From NCBI GenBank assembly GCA_937876985.1, contig CALEFT010000027.1, forward strand, positions 1-64,000: a DNA stretch of 64,000 nt. Reading direction: 5' to 3'. The translations under genes were made by a program, and so were the position numbers. Positions within the stretch are counted from its first letter, which is position 1, and every line of letters starts with the position of its first letter. Below, in pieces: positions 23,015 through 32,260 of the stretch. The stretch comes from an uncultured Clostridia bacterium. GTDB taxonomy: Bacteria; Bacillota; Clostridia; Saccharofermentanales; Saccharofermentanaceae. The notes beneath the pieces were generated by a model that worked only from the letters and a program-made list of their open reading frames with translations, was not told the DNA's origin and did no database searches.

Positions 23015-25093
23015 TTATGAATCAATATTAGCAAGAGTAGCATTCTCCTGGATAAACAACTTACGTGGTTCAACCTGATCACCCATTAAAAGAGTAAATG
23101 TCTCGTCAGCTGCTTGAGCATCAGCAACAGTAACCTTAAGTAGTTTACGAGTTGCTGGATTCATTGTTGTATCCCAGAGTTGTTCAGAACTCATCTCTCC
23201 AAGACCCTTATATCTCTGAATTGATGGGTTTGCCCATCCTGTTTCTTGCTTAATCTTCTCAACTTCTGCATCATCATAAGCGTAATAAGCTTCTTCACCC
23301 TTATAAACCTTGAATAATGGTGGACAAGCAATATAGATATTACCATTCTCAACTAGTGGACGAAGATGTCTATAAAAGAATGTAAGAAGAAGTGTTCTGA
23401 TATGAGAACCATCTACATCGGCATCGGCCATGATAATTACCTTATGGTAACGAAGTTTAGAAATATCGAAGTCATCACCAATACCAGCACCAAGAGCCAT
23501 AACTACAGGCTGAAGCTTCTCATTAGAATATACTTTATCAATTCTAGCCTTCTCTACGTTAAGCATCTTACCCCATAGTGGAAGAATAGCTTGATATTTT
23601 CTTTCTCTACCCTGCTTAGCGGAACCACCAGCAGAATCTCCCTCTACAATAAAGATTTCACAGAATTCAGCTTCATTAGACTGACAGTCAGCAAGCTTAC
23701 CAGGAAGAGAATTAGACTCGAATACAGTCTTTCTTCTTGTCATCTCACGAGCCTTCTTAGCTGCTTCACGAGCACGTGATGCTGAAAGGCACTTATCCAT
23801 AATAATCTTCGCAATATCTGGATTTTCTTCGAAGAAAGTCATTAATTTATCAGTGACAGCAGCTTCTACCATTGGACGAATCTCTGCGTTACCAAGCTTA
23901 GACTTAGTCTGACCTTCGAACTGTGGTTCAGGAATCTTAACAGAAATAATTGCAGAAAGACCTTCTCTTGTATCATCACCTTGTAGCTTAGCATCACTAT
24001 CCTTAAGATATTTATACTTTCTAGCATAATCGTTAACAACACGAGTCATTGCAGTTCTAAATCCAGTTAAGTGTGTACCACCTTCAACTGTTGCAATGTT
24101 ATTAGCATAAGAATAAACATTCTCACGATAAGATGAATTATATTGAATAGAAATCTCTACAAAACATTCTCCATCAGCAGACTTAGTAGCCATATAGATT
24201 GGAGGATTATGAAGAGGTTCCTTATTCTTATTCAAGTATTCAACGAATGAGATAATACCACCATCATAATGTAATACCTTACGAAATGGCTCTTCAGGAC
24301 GTAAATCATTAAGAATAATAGTAACTTCTGAATTAAGGAAAGCCATCTCACGATAACGATTAAGCATTGTCTCAAAATTGAAGTCAATAATAGGGAAAAT
24401 CTCGTTATCAGGTAAGAATGTTGTTGTAGTTCCTGTCTCAGAAAGATCACATTCTCCGATAATATGAAGAGGAACAGTCGTAGCACCGCGTTCAAATTCA
24501 ATCTCATAGATTTTACCTTCTCTACGAACCTGAACAACCATATGTGATGATAAAGCATTAACTACAGAAGCACCTACACCATGAAGTCCACCAGATACAG
24601 AATAAGCTCCACCACCAAATTTTCCACCAGCATGAAGAACTGTATGTACTACTTCAACAGTTGGAATGTGCATCTTAGGATGCTCACCAACTGGAATACC
24701 AGAACCGTTATCTGTAACAGATGCAGAACCATCTTTATTGATTACAACATCAATTGTGTCACAACGACCAGCAAGAGCTTCGTCTACTGAGTTTGCAACA
24801 ATCTCATAAAGAAGGTGATGTAAACCTCTTTCTGTTGTGTCACCAATATACATACCAGGACGCTTACGAACAGCTTCAAGTCCTTCCAGAACTTGAATAT
24901 CTTCTTCTGCATAATCCTTAGCATTAGATGTATCAAACTGATCTTGACCTGCACTTGCAGCCTTGATATGTTCCATTGACTCTTCATTGTAGTCATCAAG
25001 AAGAGCTCGTGGGTTCTCAGCAAGATTTCTTTGCTCGTCATCATCCTCAATTGGCTGATGATAAAGGTCTAATTCTTGATTTTTGTCTTCCAT
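23015..25093 (-). CDS. gyrB: DNA gyrase subunit B
   Basis: The ATPase subunit of DNA gyrase. After an acidic N-terminal extension of about 65 residues, the GHKL domain begins at IQVLEGLEAVRKRPGMYIGDT. It has NSVDEALAG, DNGSGIPVG and GGLHGVGASVVNALS of the ATP site. The TOPRIM domain has EGDSAGGSAKQGR and DADVDGSHIRTLLLTF, and the tail has QRYKGLGEM. At 692 residues it is longer than the usual 630-650 because of the extension, which is rich in Asp, Glu, Gln and Asn. GAGAGG lies 12 bases before the ATG. gyrA does not follow; parS sites do. Confidence 0.97.
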   Translation of the reverse strand: MEDKNQELDLYHQPIEDDDEQRNLAENPRALLDDYNEESMEHIKAASAGQDQFDTSNAKDYAEEDIQVLEGLEAVRKRPGMYIGDTTERGLHHLLYEIVANSVDEALAGRCDTIDVVINKDGSASVTDNGSGIPVGEHPKMHIPTVEVVHTVLHAGGKFGGGAYSVSGGLHGVGASVVNALSSHMVVQVRREGKIYEIEFERGATTVPLHIIGECDLSETGTTTTFLPDNEIFPIIDFNFETMLNRYREMAFLNSEVTIILNDLRPEEPFRKVLHYDGGIISFVEYLNKNKEPLHNPPIYMATKSADGECFVEISIQYNSSYRENVYSYANNIATVEGGTHLTGFRTAMTRVVNDYARKYKYLKDSDAKLQGDDTREGLSAIISVKIPEPQFEGQTKSKLGNAEIRPMVEAAVTDKLMTFFEENPDIAKIIMDKCLSASRAREAAKKAREMTRRKTVFESNSLPGKLADCQSNEAEFCEIFIVEGDSAGGSAKQGRERKYQAILPLWGKMLNVEKARIDKVYSNEKLQPVVMALGAGIGDDFDISKLRYHKVIIMADADVDGSHIRTLLLTFFYRHLRPLVENGNIYIACPPLFKVYKGEEAYYAYDDAEVEKIKQETGWANPSIQRYKGLGEMSSEQLWDTTMNPATRKLLKVTVADAQAADETFTLLMGDQVEPRKLFIQENATLANIDS

Positions 25094-25167
25094 CTTAATC
25101 TTTATCCTCTCTTCTCTTAGAAATCAGCTATAAGCATTGATTTATAAGGTTTTGTAACAATGTTAAA

Positions 25168-25428
25168 TTAGTCATTCAAGTCAAATTTGTTGCTGTTAAG
25201 TCGCTTATTTAGGACAGAACTTGATACTGGAGATACATAAGTTTTATCCTTCGTTAGAACAAGACTCTTAGGTATATCACCTCGTAAATATTCAAGCCTG
25301 TTAGATTCATCTTCAGCCTTCAAAAAAGCATTAATATCTTTGTTAGAAGGTGATACTTCATCTAAATTAATAATTGAGCATATGGAAGAATCAATAACTG
25401 TCATGTCATCACCAATATGAACATACAT
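25168..25428 (-). CDS. remB: RemB-like (YaaB, DUF370) regulator
   Basis: An 86-residue protein with MYVHIGDDMTVIDSSICSIINLD at the start and PKSLVLTKDKTYVSPVSSSVLNKR near the end, the pattern of RemB/YaaB. In Bacillus the paralogue RemA is a DNA-binding regulator of biofilm and osmoprotection genes; the role of RemB is less clear. The place between recF and gyrB is the conserved Firmicute location, which supports the assignment. Confidence 0.88.
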   Translation of the reverse strand: MYVHIGDDMTVIDSSICSIINLDEVSPSNKDINAFLKAEDESNRLEYLRGDIPKSLVLTKDKTYVSPVSSSVLNKRLNSNKFDLND

Positions 25429-25542
25429 AATAATTCCTCCAAAACTAAATAAACAAATCGCATAACAAACTCAATTTGAAGACTAGTATAAATCTTACTA
25501 TAATATTATATCATATAATATGCTTATTATAATATATAGAAA

Positions 25543-26766
25543 TTAACAATCTGGATAAACTTTTCCAGCTTCGATTTTGAAGAATTTTGGTTCTTCATTA
25601 GTTTTAAGGAGTTGCTTGATTTCCTTTTCGATATAGGAACGATCTGTGCAGGTAATGAAGATTTGTGCGTCAACCATTCCTGATAATAATGCCACTCTTC
25701 GATTGATATCTAGTTCTGAGAAGACATCGTCAAGAAGAAGAATTGGTGATGTGGATGTGATTTGGCGCAATATCTCAAGTTCAGCGAGCTTAATTGAGAG
25801 AGAAGCAGAACGCTGCTGGCCTTGAGAAGAGAAATTCTTCATGGATAAACCGTTAAGAGAAATATCAAGCTCATCTTTATGAATTCCGGACATTGTGATG
25901 CCATGTTCAATGTCATTTTGACGGTTTTTGGTAAGGCGAGATAAGACAATATCGTGGACATTAGCCTTTATACCTTCTAGAATCGCCGTAGAAGCCGTTC
26001 CGCTAATAAAACGAGAAAGAATATCTTCATCTTTTACAAAGGCTTCTAGAGCCTCAGAAACGCCTGAAATGGTATCATATCGAATCTGCAAGTCTTCTTT
26101 GTTCGAAGAAATAATCAAATGGTGCTTATGAGCATATTCAGAAAGCAAAAGAGCAAAGCGATATCGTACAATTATTATTTCAGAAGAAACTTCTGCTAGT
26201 GGATAATCCCAATAATCTAGAAGCATATTTACATCAGCTGAATTGTTGAATTTTATATCCTTGAGAGTCTTATTTCGCTGCATAAGAATATGATTAAAAG
26301 TGTGAAGGAGCTTGGTGTAAGACGGGATGCTTTTCGAGATTAGGAGGTTAAAGAATCTGCGTCGTACTGAAGGGGCTCCTTTGATGAGAGATAGGTCTTC
26401 CGGAGCGAAAATAACAGTGTTACAAATGCCTAGAAATTCAGATATTCTGGATAATTTGATATTATCCTGAGCAATTTTGCGATTTGGCGTGTTCTGAAGA
26501 GAATAATCGACAGAAAGCTTGGTCTCGTAGCCATCTTTATCAAGACAATTCATAGCGATTGAATAATTATCCATACCAAAAGGAATCATGTCTGAATCCT
26601 TCGAAGTACGATGAGAAGACAGACATGAACAAACGTTGATTGCTTCAACTATATTAGTTTTACCCTGAGCGTTAGAACCGTAAAAGATATTAATTGAAGG
26701 AGAAACTTCTATCTTCAAATCGTGATAATTACGGAAATCATTAAGCTCAATAGACTTAATAATCAT
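25543..26766 (-). CDS. recF: DNA replication and repair protein RecF
   Basis: A 407-residue SMC-like ATPase that helps load RecA at gaps. Walker A is GSNAQGKTN (residues 30-38), the opening IKSIELNDFRNYHDL is diagnostic, the signature is FSSQGQQRSASLSIKLAEL, and Walker B is PILLLDDVFSELD. It follows dnaN with a 24-base gap. The small S4-domain gene (yaaA) usually found between dnaN and recF in Firmicutes is absent. Confidence 0.96.
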   Translation of the reverse strand: MIIKSIELNDFRNYHDLKIEVSPSINIFYGSNAQGKTNIVEAINVCSCLSSHRTSKDSDMIPFGMDNYSIAMNCLDKDGYETKLSVDYSLQNTPNRKIAQDNIKLSRISEFLGICNTVIFAPEDLSLIKGAPSVRRRFFNLLISKSIPSYTKLLHTFNHILMQRNKTLKDIKFNNSADVNMLLDYWDYPLAEVSSEIIIVRYRFALLLSEYAHKHHLIISSNKEDLQIRYDTISGVSEALEAFVKDEDILSRFISGTASTAILEGIKANVHDIVLSRLTKNRQNDIEHGITMSGIHKDELDISLNGLSMKNFSSQGQQRSASLSIKLAELEILRQITSTSPILLLDDVFSELDINRRVALLSGMVDAQIFITCTDRSYIEKEIKQLLKTNEEPKFFKIEAGKVYPDC

Positions 26767-26790
26767 ATGAATTAATTATCCAGATATATC

Positions 26791-27912
26791 TTATGAATTA
26801 CGACGAAGTGGCAAGAGCATGTATGTATAAGCTTCGCCATCAAGTGGCTTAATGAAGCAAGGGCCTACAGAACCATTAAATTCGATACAAATTTGCTCAT
26901 CTTCAACATTCTTAAGAACATCGATAAAGAAACGTGAATTAAAGCTGATATCGATATTATTTCCGCTGATTTCTGCTGGAATAGATTCCTTAGAATTACC
27001 GTGCTCTGTAATAGCTTCGATTGTAATCATCTGATCATTATTCATAGAAATATCTACAGATGCTCTGTGATCACCAGATTCTGCACTAATAACGATAGAA
27101 GCACGCTCAATTGCATCAAGCATTAGCTGCTTATTAATTGTTACTACAGATTGTGGATTGTGAGCAATGATCGACTTATATGCGATAAATTCTTCAGTAA
27201 TCAAACGAGATACAATCTTAACATTTCCAATATCAAAGAGAATGTGGTTGTTTGATGTATATAGAATTACTTCATCATCGTCATTCTTGTCATCAAAAAT
27301 CTTAGCTGCTTCGTTCAAAGATTTACCAGGAACAATAAAGTTCATAATTGGATATTCAGAACCTACATGACTTGTACGAATAGCCATTCTAAATCCGTCA
27401 ACAGCAACTAATGTAATATTGCTGCCATCACATTCGAAGTAGCAACCGTTAAGATTTTGTCTGTGCTCATCCTTAGATACAGCAAAAATAGTGCTGCTAA
27501 TCATCTTCTTAAGAATAGCTTGTGGAAGAATGATTTTATTATTGTTCTCAATTGTTGGAATCTTAGGATATTCCTCTGAACCAAGTCCCTTAATATTGAA
27601 GCAAGCAGAACCACTCTCAATAACAACATTATTCATAGAATCTGAAGTAATAGAAATCATATCATCTGGAAGCTTACGAATGATGTCACCAAAAATCTTC
27701 GAATTGATAACTACTGTACCTTCACGCATAACATCTGCAGGAATTTCTGCTTCAATTCCAGTTGCGAGGTCATAACCAACAAGCTTTACCTTATTGTCAA
27801 TTGCTTCAATATAGATTCCTTCAAGAATTCTGACAGTAGAATTAGATTTAACAGCCTTCTGAACAATTGAAACAACGTGATCTAAATTAGCCTTATTACA
27901 TGTAAACTTCAT
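26791..27912 (-). CDS. dnaN: DNA polymerase III sliding clamp (beta subunit)
   Basis: A 373-residue processivity clamp forming a ring dimer around DNA. It begins MKFTCNKANLDHVVSIVQKAV, has the three-domain beta fold (LEGIYIEAIDNKVKLVGYDLATGIE, then FAVSKDEHRQNLNGCYFE) and the standard C-terminal YMLLPLR peptide. The ATG at 27912 with GGGCAGGATA upstream is preferred to an ATG 21 bases earlier. It lies downstream of dnaA across the origin region. Confidence 0.97.
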   Translation of the reverse strand: MKFTCNKANLDHVVSIVQKAVKSNSTVRILEGIYIEAIDNKVKLVGYDLATGIEAEIPADVMREGTVVINSKIFGDIIRKLPDDMISITSDSMNNVVIESGSACFNIKGLGSEEYPKIPTIENNNKIILPQAILKKMISSTIFAVSKDEHRQNLNGCYFECDGSNITLVAVDGFRMAIRTSHVGSEYPIMNFIVPGKSLNEAAKIFDDKNDDDEVILYTSNNHILFDIGNVKIVSRLITEEFIAYKSIIAHNPQSVVTINKQLMLDAIERASIVISAESGDHRASVDISMNNDQMITIEAITEHGNSKESIPAEISGNNIDISFNSRFFIDVLKNVEDEQICIEFNGSVGPCFIKPLDGEAYTYMLLPLRRNS

Positions 27913-27939
27913 AAATAATATCCTGCCCTTCATAAGTAG

Positions 27940-28400
27940 TTTTCTAACTTACATATTATATACTATAAGAGAGAATTTTTGAACATTAGATGTATTATAT
28001 TATTAGAATCAAATTAGGGCTTTTTGGGACAATTATGAATAAAGAAGCATAGATTTGATATTTTTTGCTTCTCTTTCGAAAAGCAGCCGACATATATTCA
28101 TTTTTTTGTGAATAAACTTTTTATTATTTGCTTTATTATAGAGTGTGAATTTGTTGAAAACTGCTCTTAAGTACTGATAAATAAGGCTTTTCGAAGAGGA
28201 AAACTTGTGAATATCATGTTGATTATGATGTTGAAAACTATCACTTTTGAACATTGTTAAATATCCACATTTTATCAACACGAAGTTATTAACATATGCA
28301 CACAAAAATGTGGAAAACAAAAATATGATATTTTCGCAAGTCTCATAAACATATAATTGTTTACAAGATTCATTTTTGTCTCATTGTAGTCTTGATAAAG
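27940..28400. other. Replication origin (oriC) with DnaA boxes
   Basis: The gap between dnaA and dnaN contains a cluster of 9-mers close to TTATNCACA. They are TGTGAATAA at 28107-28115 (exact in reverse), TGTGGAAAA at 28309-28317 (TTTTCCACA in reverse, a common Firmicute variant), ATATCCACA 28261-28269, TTATCAACA 28272-28280, ATATGCACA 28294-28302, TGTGAATAT 28206-28214 and TGTGAATTT 28144-28152. The region is AT-rich and gene direction switches around the dnaA locus. No reading frame inside it is convincing. Confidence 0.85.
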
Positions 28401-28405
28401 TCTAG

Positions 28406-29743
28406 TTAAAGTGGAAGCATCTTCTTAATTTCTTCTATATGCTTGTTATAAGAATCGTCGCTTGATACTTTCTCGATAGAATGCATTACTGTTGCATGAT
28501 CTCTGCCACCAAATAGCATACCTATCTTCTTAAGTGGCAAATCGAGATATTCACGGCAAAGATACATTGCTGTATTACGAGCAACAAGGATGTCTCTGTT
28601 ACGAGCATTAGATACAATCTTCTCAGGACTAATTTCAAAATATTGAGAAACCTTATTAATTACAATCTCATAAGTCAATGTTTGACGCTTATTTGGCGAG
28701 AAGAAATTATCTAGCTGCACTTTAACATCACTCAAAGTTATGTCGACTTTGTTAGAAAGCGCGATAACGGAAGTAACAATATTGTACGCACCATTAAGGG
28801 AGCGAATATTATCTGTCGAATTCTCACAAATATAATTTGTAATTTCTGGGTCAATAGTAATATCATCAGATTCAGATTTCTTCAAGAAAATTGCCTTACG
28901 AGTCTCATAATCTGGTGGCTGAACGTCCATTGTATAGCCGTTCTGGAAGCGTGAAGTAAGTCGCTCATCAAGTGTCGTAAGATTTGATGGAGCTTTATCA
29001 GAAGTAATTACAATTTGCTTACCAGCATTAATTAGCGCCTCAAAAGTATTGAAGAATTCTTGCTGTGTACCTTCTTTGTTAATAAGGAACTGAATATCGT
29101 CAATTAGAAGAATATCTACAGTTCTATAACGATTGCGAAAAGGCTCAAACTGCTTAGAATTAATACATGAGATGTAATCTGTTGTAAATTGCTCACATGT
29201 TGTGTAAATAACATTGAGATTTGGATTCTTCTCAAGTGCTCTGTTACCAATAGCATGCATTAAGTGTGTCTTGCCAAGACCAGAATTACCCCAGATAAAT
29301 AGTGGATTGAAATGACTTTGTCCTGGCTTATCGGCTACCTGAATAGATGCTGCATTGGCAAATCTATTACAATCACCAACAACGAAATTGTCGAATGTAA
29401 AACTAGAGATGATATTTGTCTTGCTAGTGCTTTTTACTGTGTTGTCGATAACTTTCTTCTCTGCGATGCTAACTGTAGTAATATCTGTGTCGTCACCGCC
29501 TACTATAAAGGAAAGCTTAACATTACCGTCAGCAACGAGAGATACTGCGCCTTGGATAAGAGAATTAATCTCGTTACTAGTGATAATTCCCTTAGAATAT
29601 TCGTCGCGGCATGAGAGAATGAGTAAGCCATTTTGATACTTGATAGGCTTAATCTTCTTAATGATATTGTCGAAGATAGTAGTGCTGATTCTGGAGTCGA
29701 GTTCCATAATTTCTAGCGCTTTATTCCACAATTCGATAGACAT
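28406..29743 (-). CDS. dnaA: Chromosomal replication initiator DnaA
   Basis: A 445-residue AAA+ initiator. Domain I opens MSIELWNKALEIMELDSRI. The AAA+ domain has Walker A GNSGLGKTHLMHAIGN, Walker B VDILLIDDIQFL, and sensor LTSRFQNGYTMDVQPPDYETR. Domain IV ends with the DNA-binding signature LFGGRDHATVMHSIEKV. Length is typical. It reads leftward and its upstream region is shared with the divergent sortase gene. The usual rpmH-rnpA-yidC block is not next to it. Confidence 0.97.
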   Translation of the reverse strand: MSIELWNKALEIMELDSRISTTIFDNIIKKIKPIKYQNGLLILSCRDEYSKGIITSNEINSLIQGAVSLVADGNVKLSFIVGGDDTDITTVSIAEKKVIDNTVKSTSKTNIISSFTFDNFVVGDCNRFANAASIQVADKPGQSHFNPLFIWGNSGLGKTHLMHAIGNRALEKNPNLNVIYTTCEQFTTDYISCINSKQFEPFRNRYRTVDILLIDDIQFLINKEGTQQEFFNTFEALINAGKQIVITSDKAPSNLTTLDERLTSRFQNGYTMDVQPPDYETRKAIFLKKSESDDITIDPEITNYICENSTDNIRSLNGAYNIVTSVIALSNKVDITLSDVKVQLDNFFSPNKRQTLTYEIVINKVSQYFEISPEKIVSNARNRDILVARNTAMYLCREYLDLPLKKIGMLFGGRDHATVMHSIEKVSSDDSYNKHIEEIKKMLPL

Positions 29744-29869
29744 ATTTACCCCCTTGCCCTCTTAAACGAAAAAGTACACCTATCATATCACGAAATCTTA
29801 GTATTATTGTTACAAATTTACTGTTATAATTTTGTTGTGTTGAACAAAATTTGAAAAGTGGTTATAAAG

Positions 29870-30766
29870 ATGAATGATAGAACAAATAATGATTTCGATA
29901 ATAGAAATATTAAACAGGATGGAAATGATCTTGGAATTAGACGCGTTTATTCTGAAGAGCAGAAAAGAAGGCGCAAGAAGAATAAAATCATCTCTAATAT
30001 TATTATGACGACAGCATCGGTTTTCTTGATTGCTGCTATTATTTTGCTTGCAATTGATCCTATCAAGAATTATAGAAGACAACAAATTGTCGATGATGCT
30101 TTAGTAAATATCAATGAACAAATTGAGATTAACATAAGTGCGAATATCGAAAATGGCATAGCAAACGGAGCTAATGGTGATATTAATAATGAGATTTTGC
30201 CAACGGTGACAATTATTGTTCCAAGAGATGCAAATCAGATAAATGGTGAAGATACTGATTTTTTCGGAAGTGATGCAGAAAGAGCACAATTTATGGCTGA
30301 GATGAATCAACAGATGGCAGCTTTACCAGAGAATGTTAGTCTTAATTGTATTGGTATTCTTAATATTGAATCTGTTGATATTAATGAGCCGATTTGGGAT
30401 AACGATACTGTTATTGATTTACGATATGGCGCAGGACATCATCAGACTTCAGTTCTTCCAGGACAAGAGGGAAACTGCACAATTCTTGGACACAGAACTA
30501 GAAGAGAGGGTGTGCTTTTCAATGCGTTGGGAGAAGTTGAATTTGGTGATATCATTGAAGTTACTTTGATTTCTGGTGAACAAATTGAATATGTGGTTGA
30601 TGAGATTTTGGTTGTAGAAGCAGAAGAGCTTCCAAACCTAGTTGATGGCGACGATGGAACTGGATCACAAATCACACTTGTCACCTGTACGTATACAAAT
30701 GAGGGTAAGAAAAGGCTTATAGTAATAGGACATATTCCAGCGCCACCAGAAGGAAATGTTGGCTAA
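29870..30766 (+). CDS. Sortase family protein
   Basis: A 298-residue membrane-anchored transpeptidase. An N-terminal basic, Asn-rich cytoplasmic part (about 1-40) precedes one membrane segment (about 43-65) and a long linker. The sortase fold (about 155-290) has the catalytic His in CTILGHRT, Cys in LVTCTYT and Arg in KKRLIVIGH. Overall it resembles class D/E-like housekeeping sortases, but the class is uncertain. No LPxTG substrate is recognised in the window. ATG 29870 is preferred to an upstream GTG. It is divergent from dnaA and precedes the MurT-like gene. Confidence 0.88.
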   Translation: MNDRTNNDFDNRNIKQDGNDLGIRRVYSEEQKRRRKKNKIISNIIMTTASVFLIAAIILLAIDPIKNYRRQQIVDDALVNINEQIEINISANIENGIANGANGDINNEILPTVTIIVPRDANQINGEDTDFFGSDAERAQFMAEMNQQMAALPENVSLNCIGILNIESVDINEPIWDNDTVIDLRYGAGHHQTSVLPGQEGNCTILGHRTRREGVLFNALGEVEFGDIIEVTLISGEQIEYVVDEILVVEAEELPNLVDGDDGTGSQITLVTCTYTNEGKKRLIVIGHIPAPPEGNVG

Positions 30767-30813
30767 TAAGCTAATTGATGGAATTTGAATTTATTGAATA
30801 AGAAGGTGAAATA

Positions 30814-32154
30814 ATGAGTATTAGAAGATTTATAGCGCGAATTGCTGCGAAATTTGTTCATTTTTGTCTCAAATTGGCAGGAAAGGGTGCAACAGCTCTG
30901 CCTGGTAAGATTGCAATCAAGATTTGTCCAAACATAATTGAGCTAGAAGCAAAGGGCAAGCGTATCATTACTATTACTGGTACAAACGGCAAGACAACGA
31001 CGACGCACATGATTGCTGATATTTTGGCAGATATGGGTTATGAAGTTTGTACTAACTCAGCTGGCGCGAACCTTGCTATTGGTATTGCAACAGCAATGAT
31101 TTGTAAGAAGACTAAGGGTAATAAAGGCAGTGAGAAGGTGTATGTTCTTGAAGTAGATGAAGGTGCTTTCTCGAAAATAGCTGGAGCACTTAACCCAGAA
31201 GTTTGTCTTGTTACAAATATTTACGAAGATCAGCTTGATAGATATGGAAGTCTAGATGGCATCTATGCATATATCAAGAAGGGCATAGAAGCTACGAATG
31301 CGAAGATTGTAATAAATGGCGACAATTCATATGTAAATAAGCTTGAGACTATTTGTCCAGAAAGAACAGTTTTCTATGGATTAGATGGTGAGAGCGTGAA
31401 GTTTAACAATGTTAAATATGCTGATAAGGTGCCATATCTCGTTAATTCTCGTGAAGATTCTAATCGTAAGTGGAAGTTTGACGTGAAATATGATTTGGGT
31501 AGTAGTCCATCAGTAGAAGGCTTCACATTCGACATTGGAATGGACGATGAATATAAGAAACTGGAGCTTCGTATTCCGGGCTTTCATAATCTTTATAATA
31601 CATGTGCGGCAGTTGCTGCAATTACTACATTTGTTTCTATTGGAAATGAGGGAGAAGAGCGTAAGCTTTTCGAGAAGGTTGTGGATTATGCAGCTGGAAT
31701 AAAGTCGGCTTTTGGACGAATGGAGAAGTTCAGAATTGATGACAAGAGAATTTGTATGCTATTAGTGAAGAATCCTGCAGGATACGAGAGCTCACTCGAT
31801 TTGGCGTGCGAAGTGGATGACCTCGGTGCGTGGATGGTGCTTCTTAACAATACGGAGTCGGATGGACGCGATATCTCGTGGATTGAGAATGTAGATTTTG
31901 AGGGTCGCGTGGGTAAGCTTCCAGAGAAGGTTTATGTTAGCGGTTCATGCTATAAGGAGCTAGGAGAGAGGCTTACGAAGGCTGGATTTAAGGTAGTCGC
32001 AGAGGATACGCCGATGGCGATGGAGCTTTTCAAGAAGGCGCTTTCTGAGTGTCCGAAGGACAAATGCTTATATCTTTTGCCAAATTATACGGCGATGTTC
32101 AATATTCGTGGAAGAATTAGCGAGCAATTTGGCTTGAAGCTCGTTAACGAATGA
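30814..32154 (+). CDS. murT: MurT-like Mur ligase family protein
   Basis: A 446-residue ATP-dependent ligase of the MurT type, which with glutaminase GatD amidates the D-Glu of lipid II. The ATP loop is TITGTNGKTTTTHM (about residues 53-66), followed by NSAGANLAIGIATA, VLEVDEGAFSKI, and TNIYEDQLDRYGSLDGIYAYI. The C-terminal DUF1727 part has NPAGYESSLDL and LLPNYTAMFNIRG. Two departures stand out: the four-Cys zinc ribbon usual in MurT is missing (about residues 190-220), and gatD is not next to it. Confidence 0.85.
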   Translation: MSIRRFIARIAAKFVHFCLKLAGKGATALPGKIAIKICPNIIELEAKGKRIITITGTNGKTTTTHMIADILADMGYEVCTNSAGANLAIGIATAMICKKTKGNKGSEKVYVLEVDEGAFSKIAGALNPEVCLVTNIYEDQLDRYGSLDGIYAYIKKGIEATNAKIVINGDNSYVNKLETICPERTVFYGLDGESVKFNNVKYADKVPYLVNSREDSNRKWKFDVKYDLGSSPSVEGFTFDIGMDDEYKKLELRIPGFHNLYNTCAAVAAITTFVSIGNEGEERKLFEKVVDYAAGIKSAFGRMEKFRIDDKRICMLLVKNPAGYESSLDLACEVDDLGAWMVLLNNTESDGRDISWIENVDFEGRVGKLPEKVYVSGSCYKELGERLTKAGFKVVAEDTPMAMELFKKALSECPKDKCLYLLPNYTAMFNIRGRISEQFGLKLVNE

Positions 32155-32260
32155 TTTATAATACCTTGGTTAAAATGGTATTTGCTCTAGCGTACTGATA
32201 GGTACTGATATGGACTAGTATTAGGGCTAGTGGAACTAGAGGAGCAAGTGGGAGGTAAAT

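Noticed and set aside
28033..28320. A 95-codon frame on the minus strand between dnaA and dnaN
   Set aside because: It overlaps the DnaA-box cluster, has no ribosome binding site, and its composition reflects AT-rich origin DNA. It is treated as oriC, not a gene.
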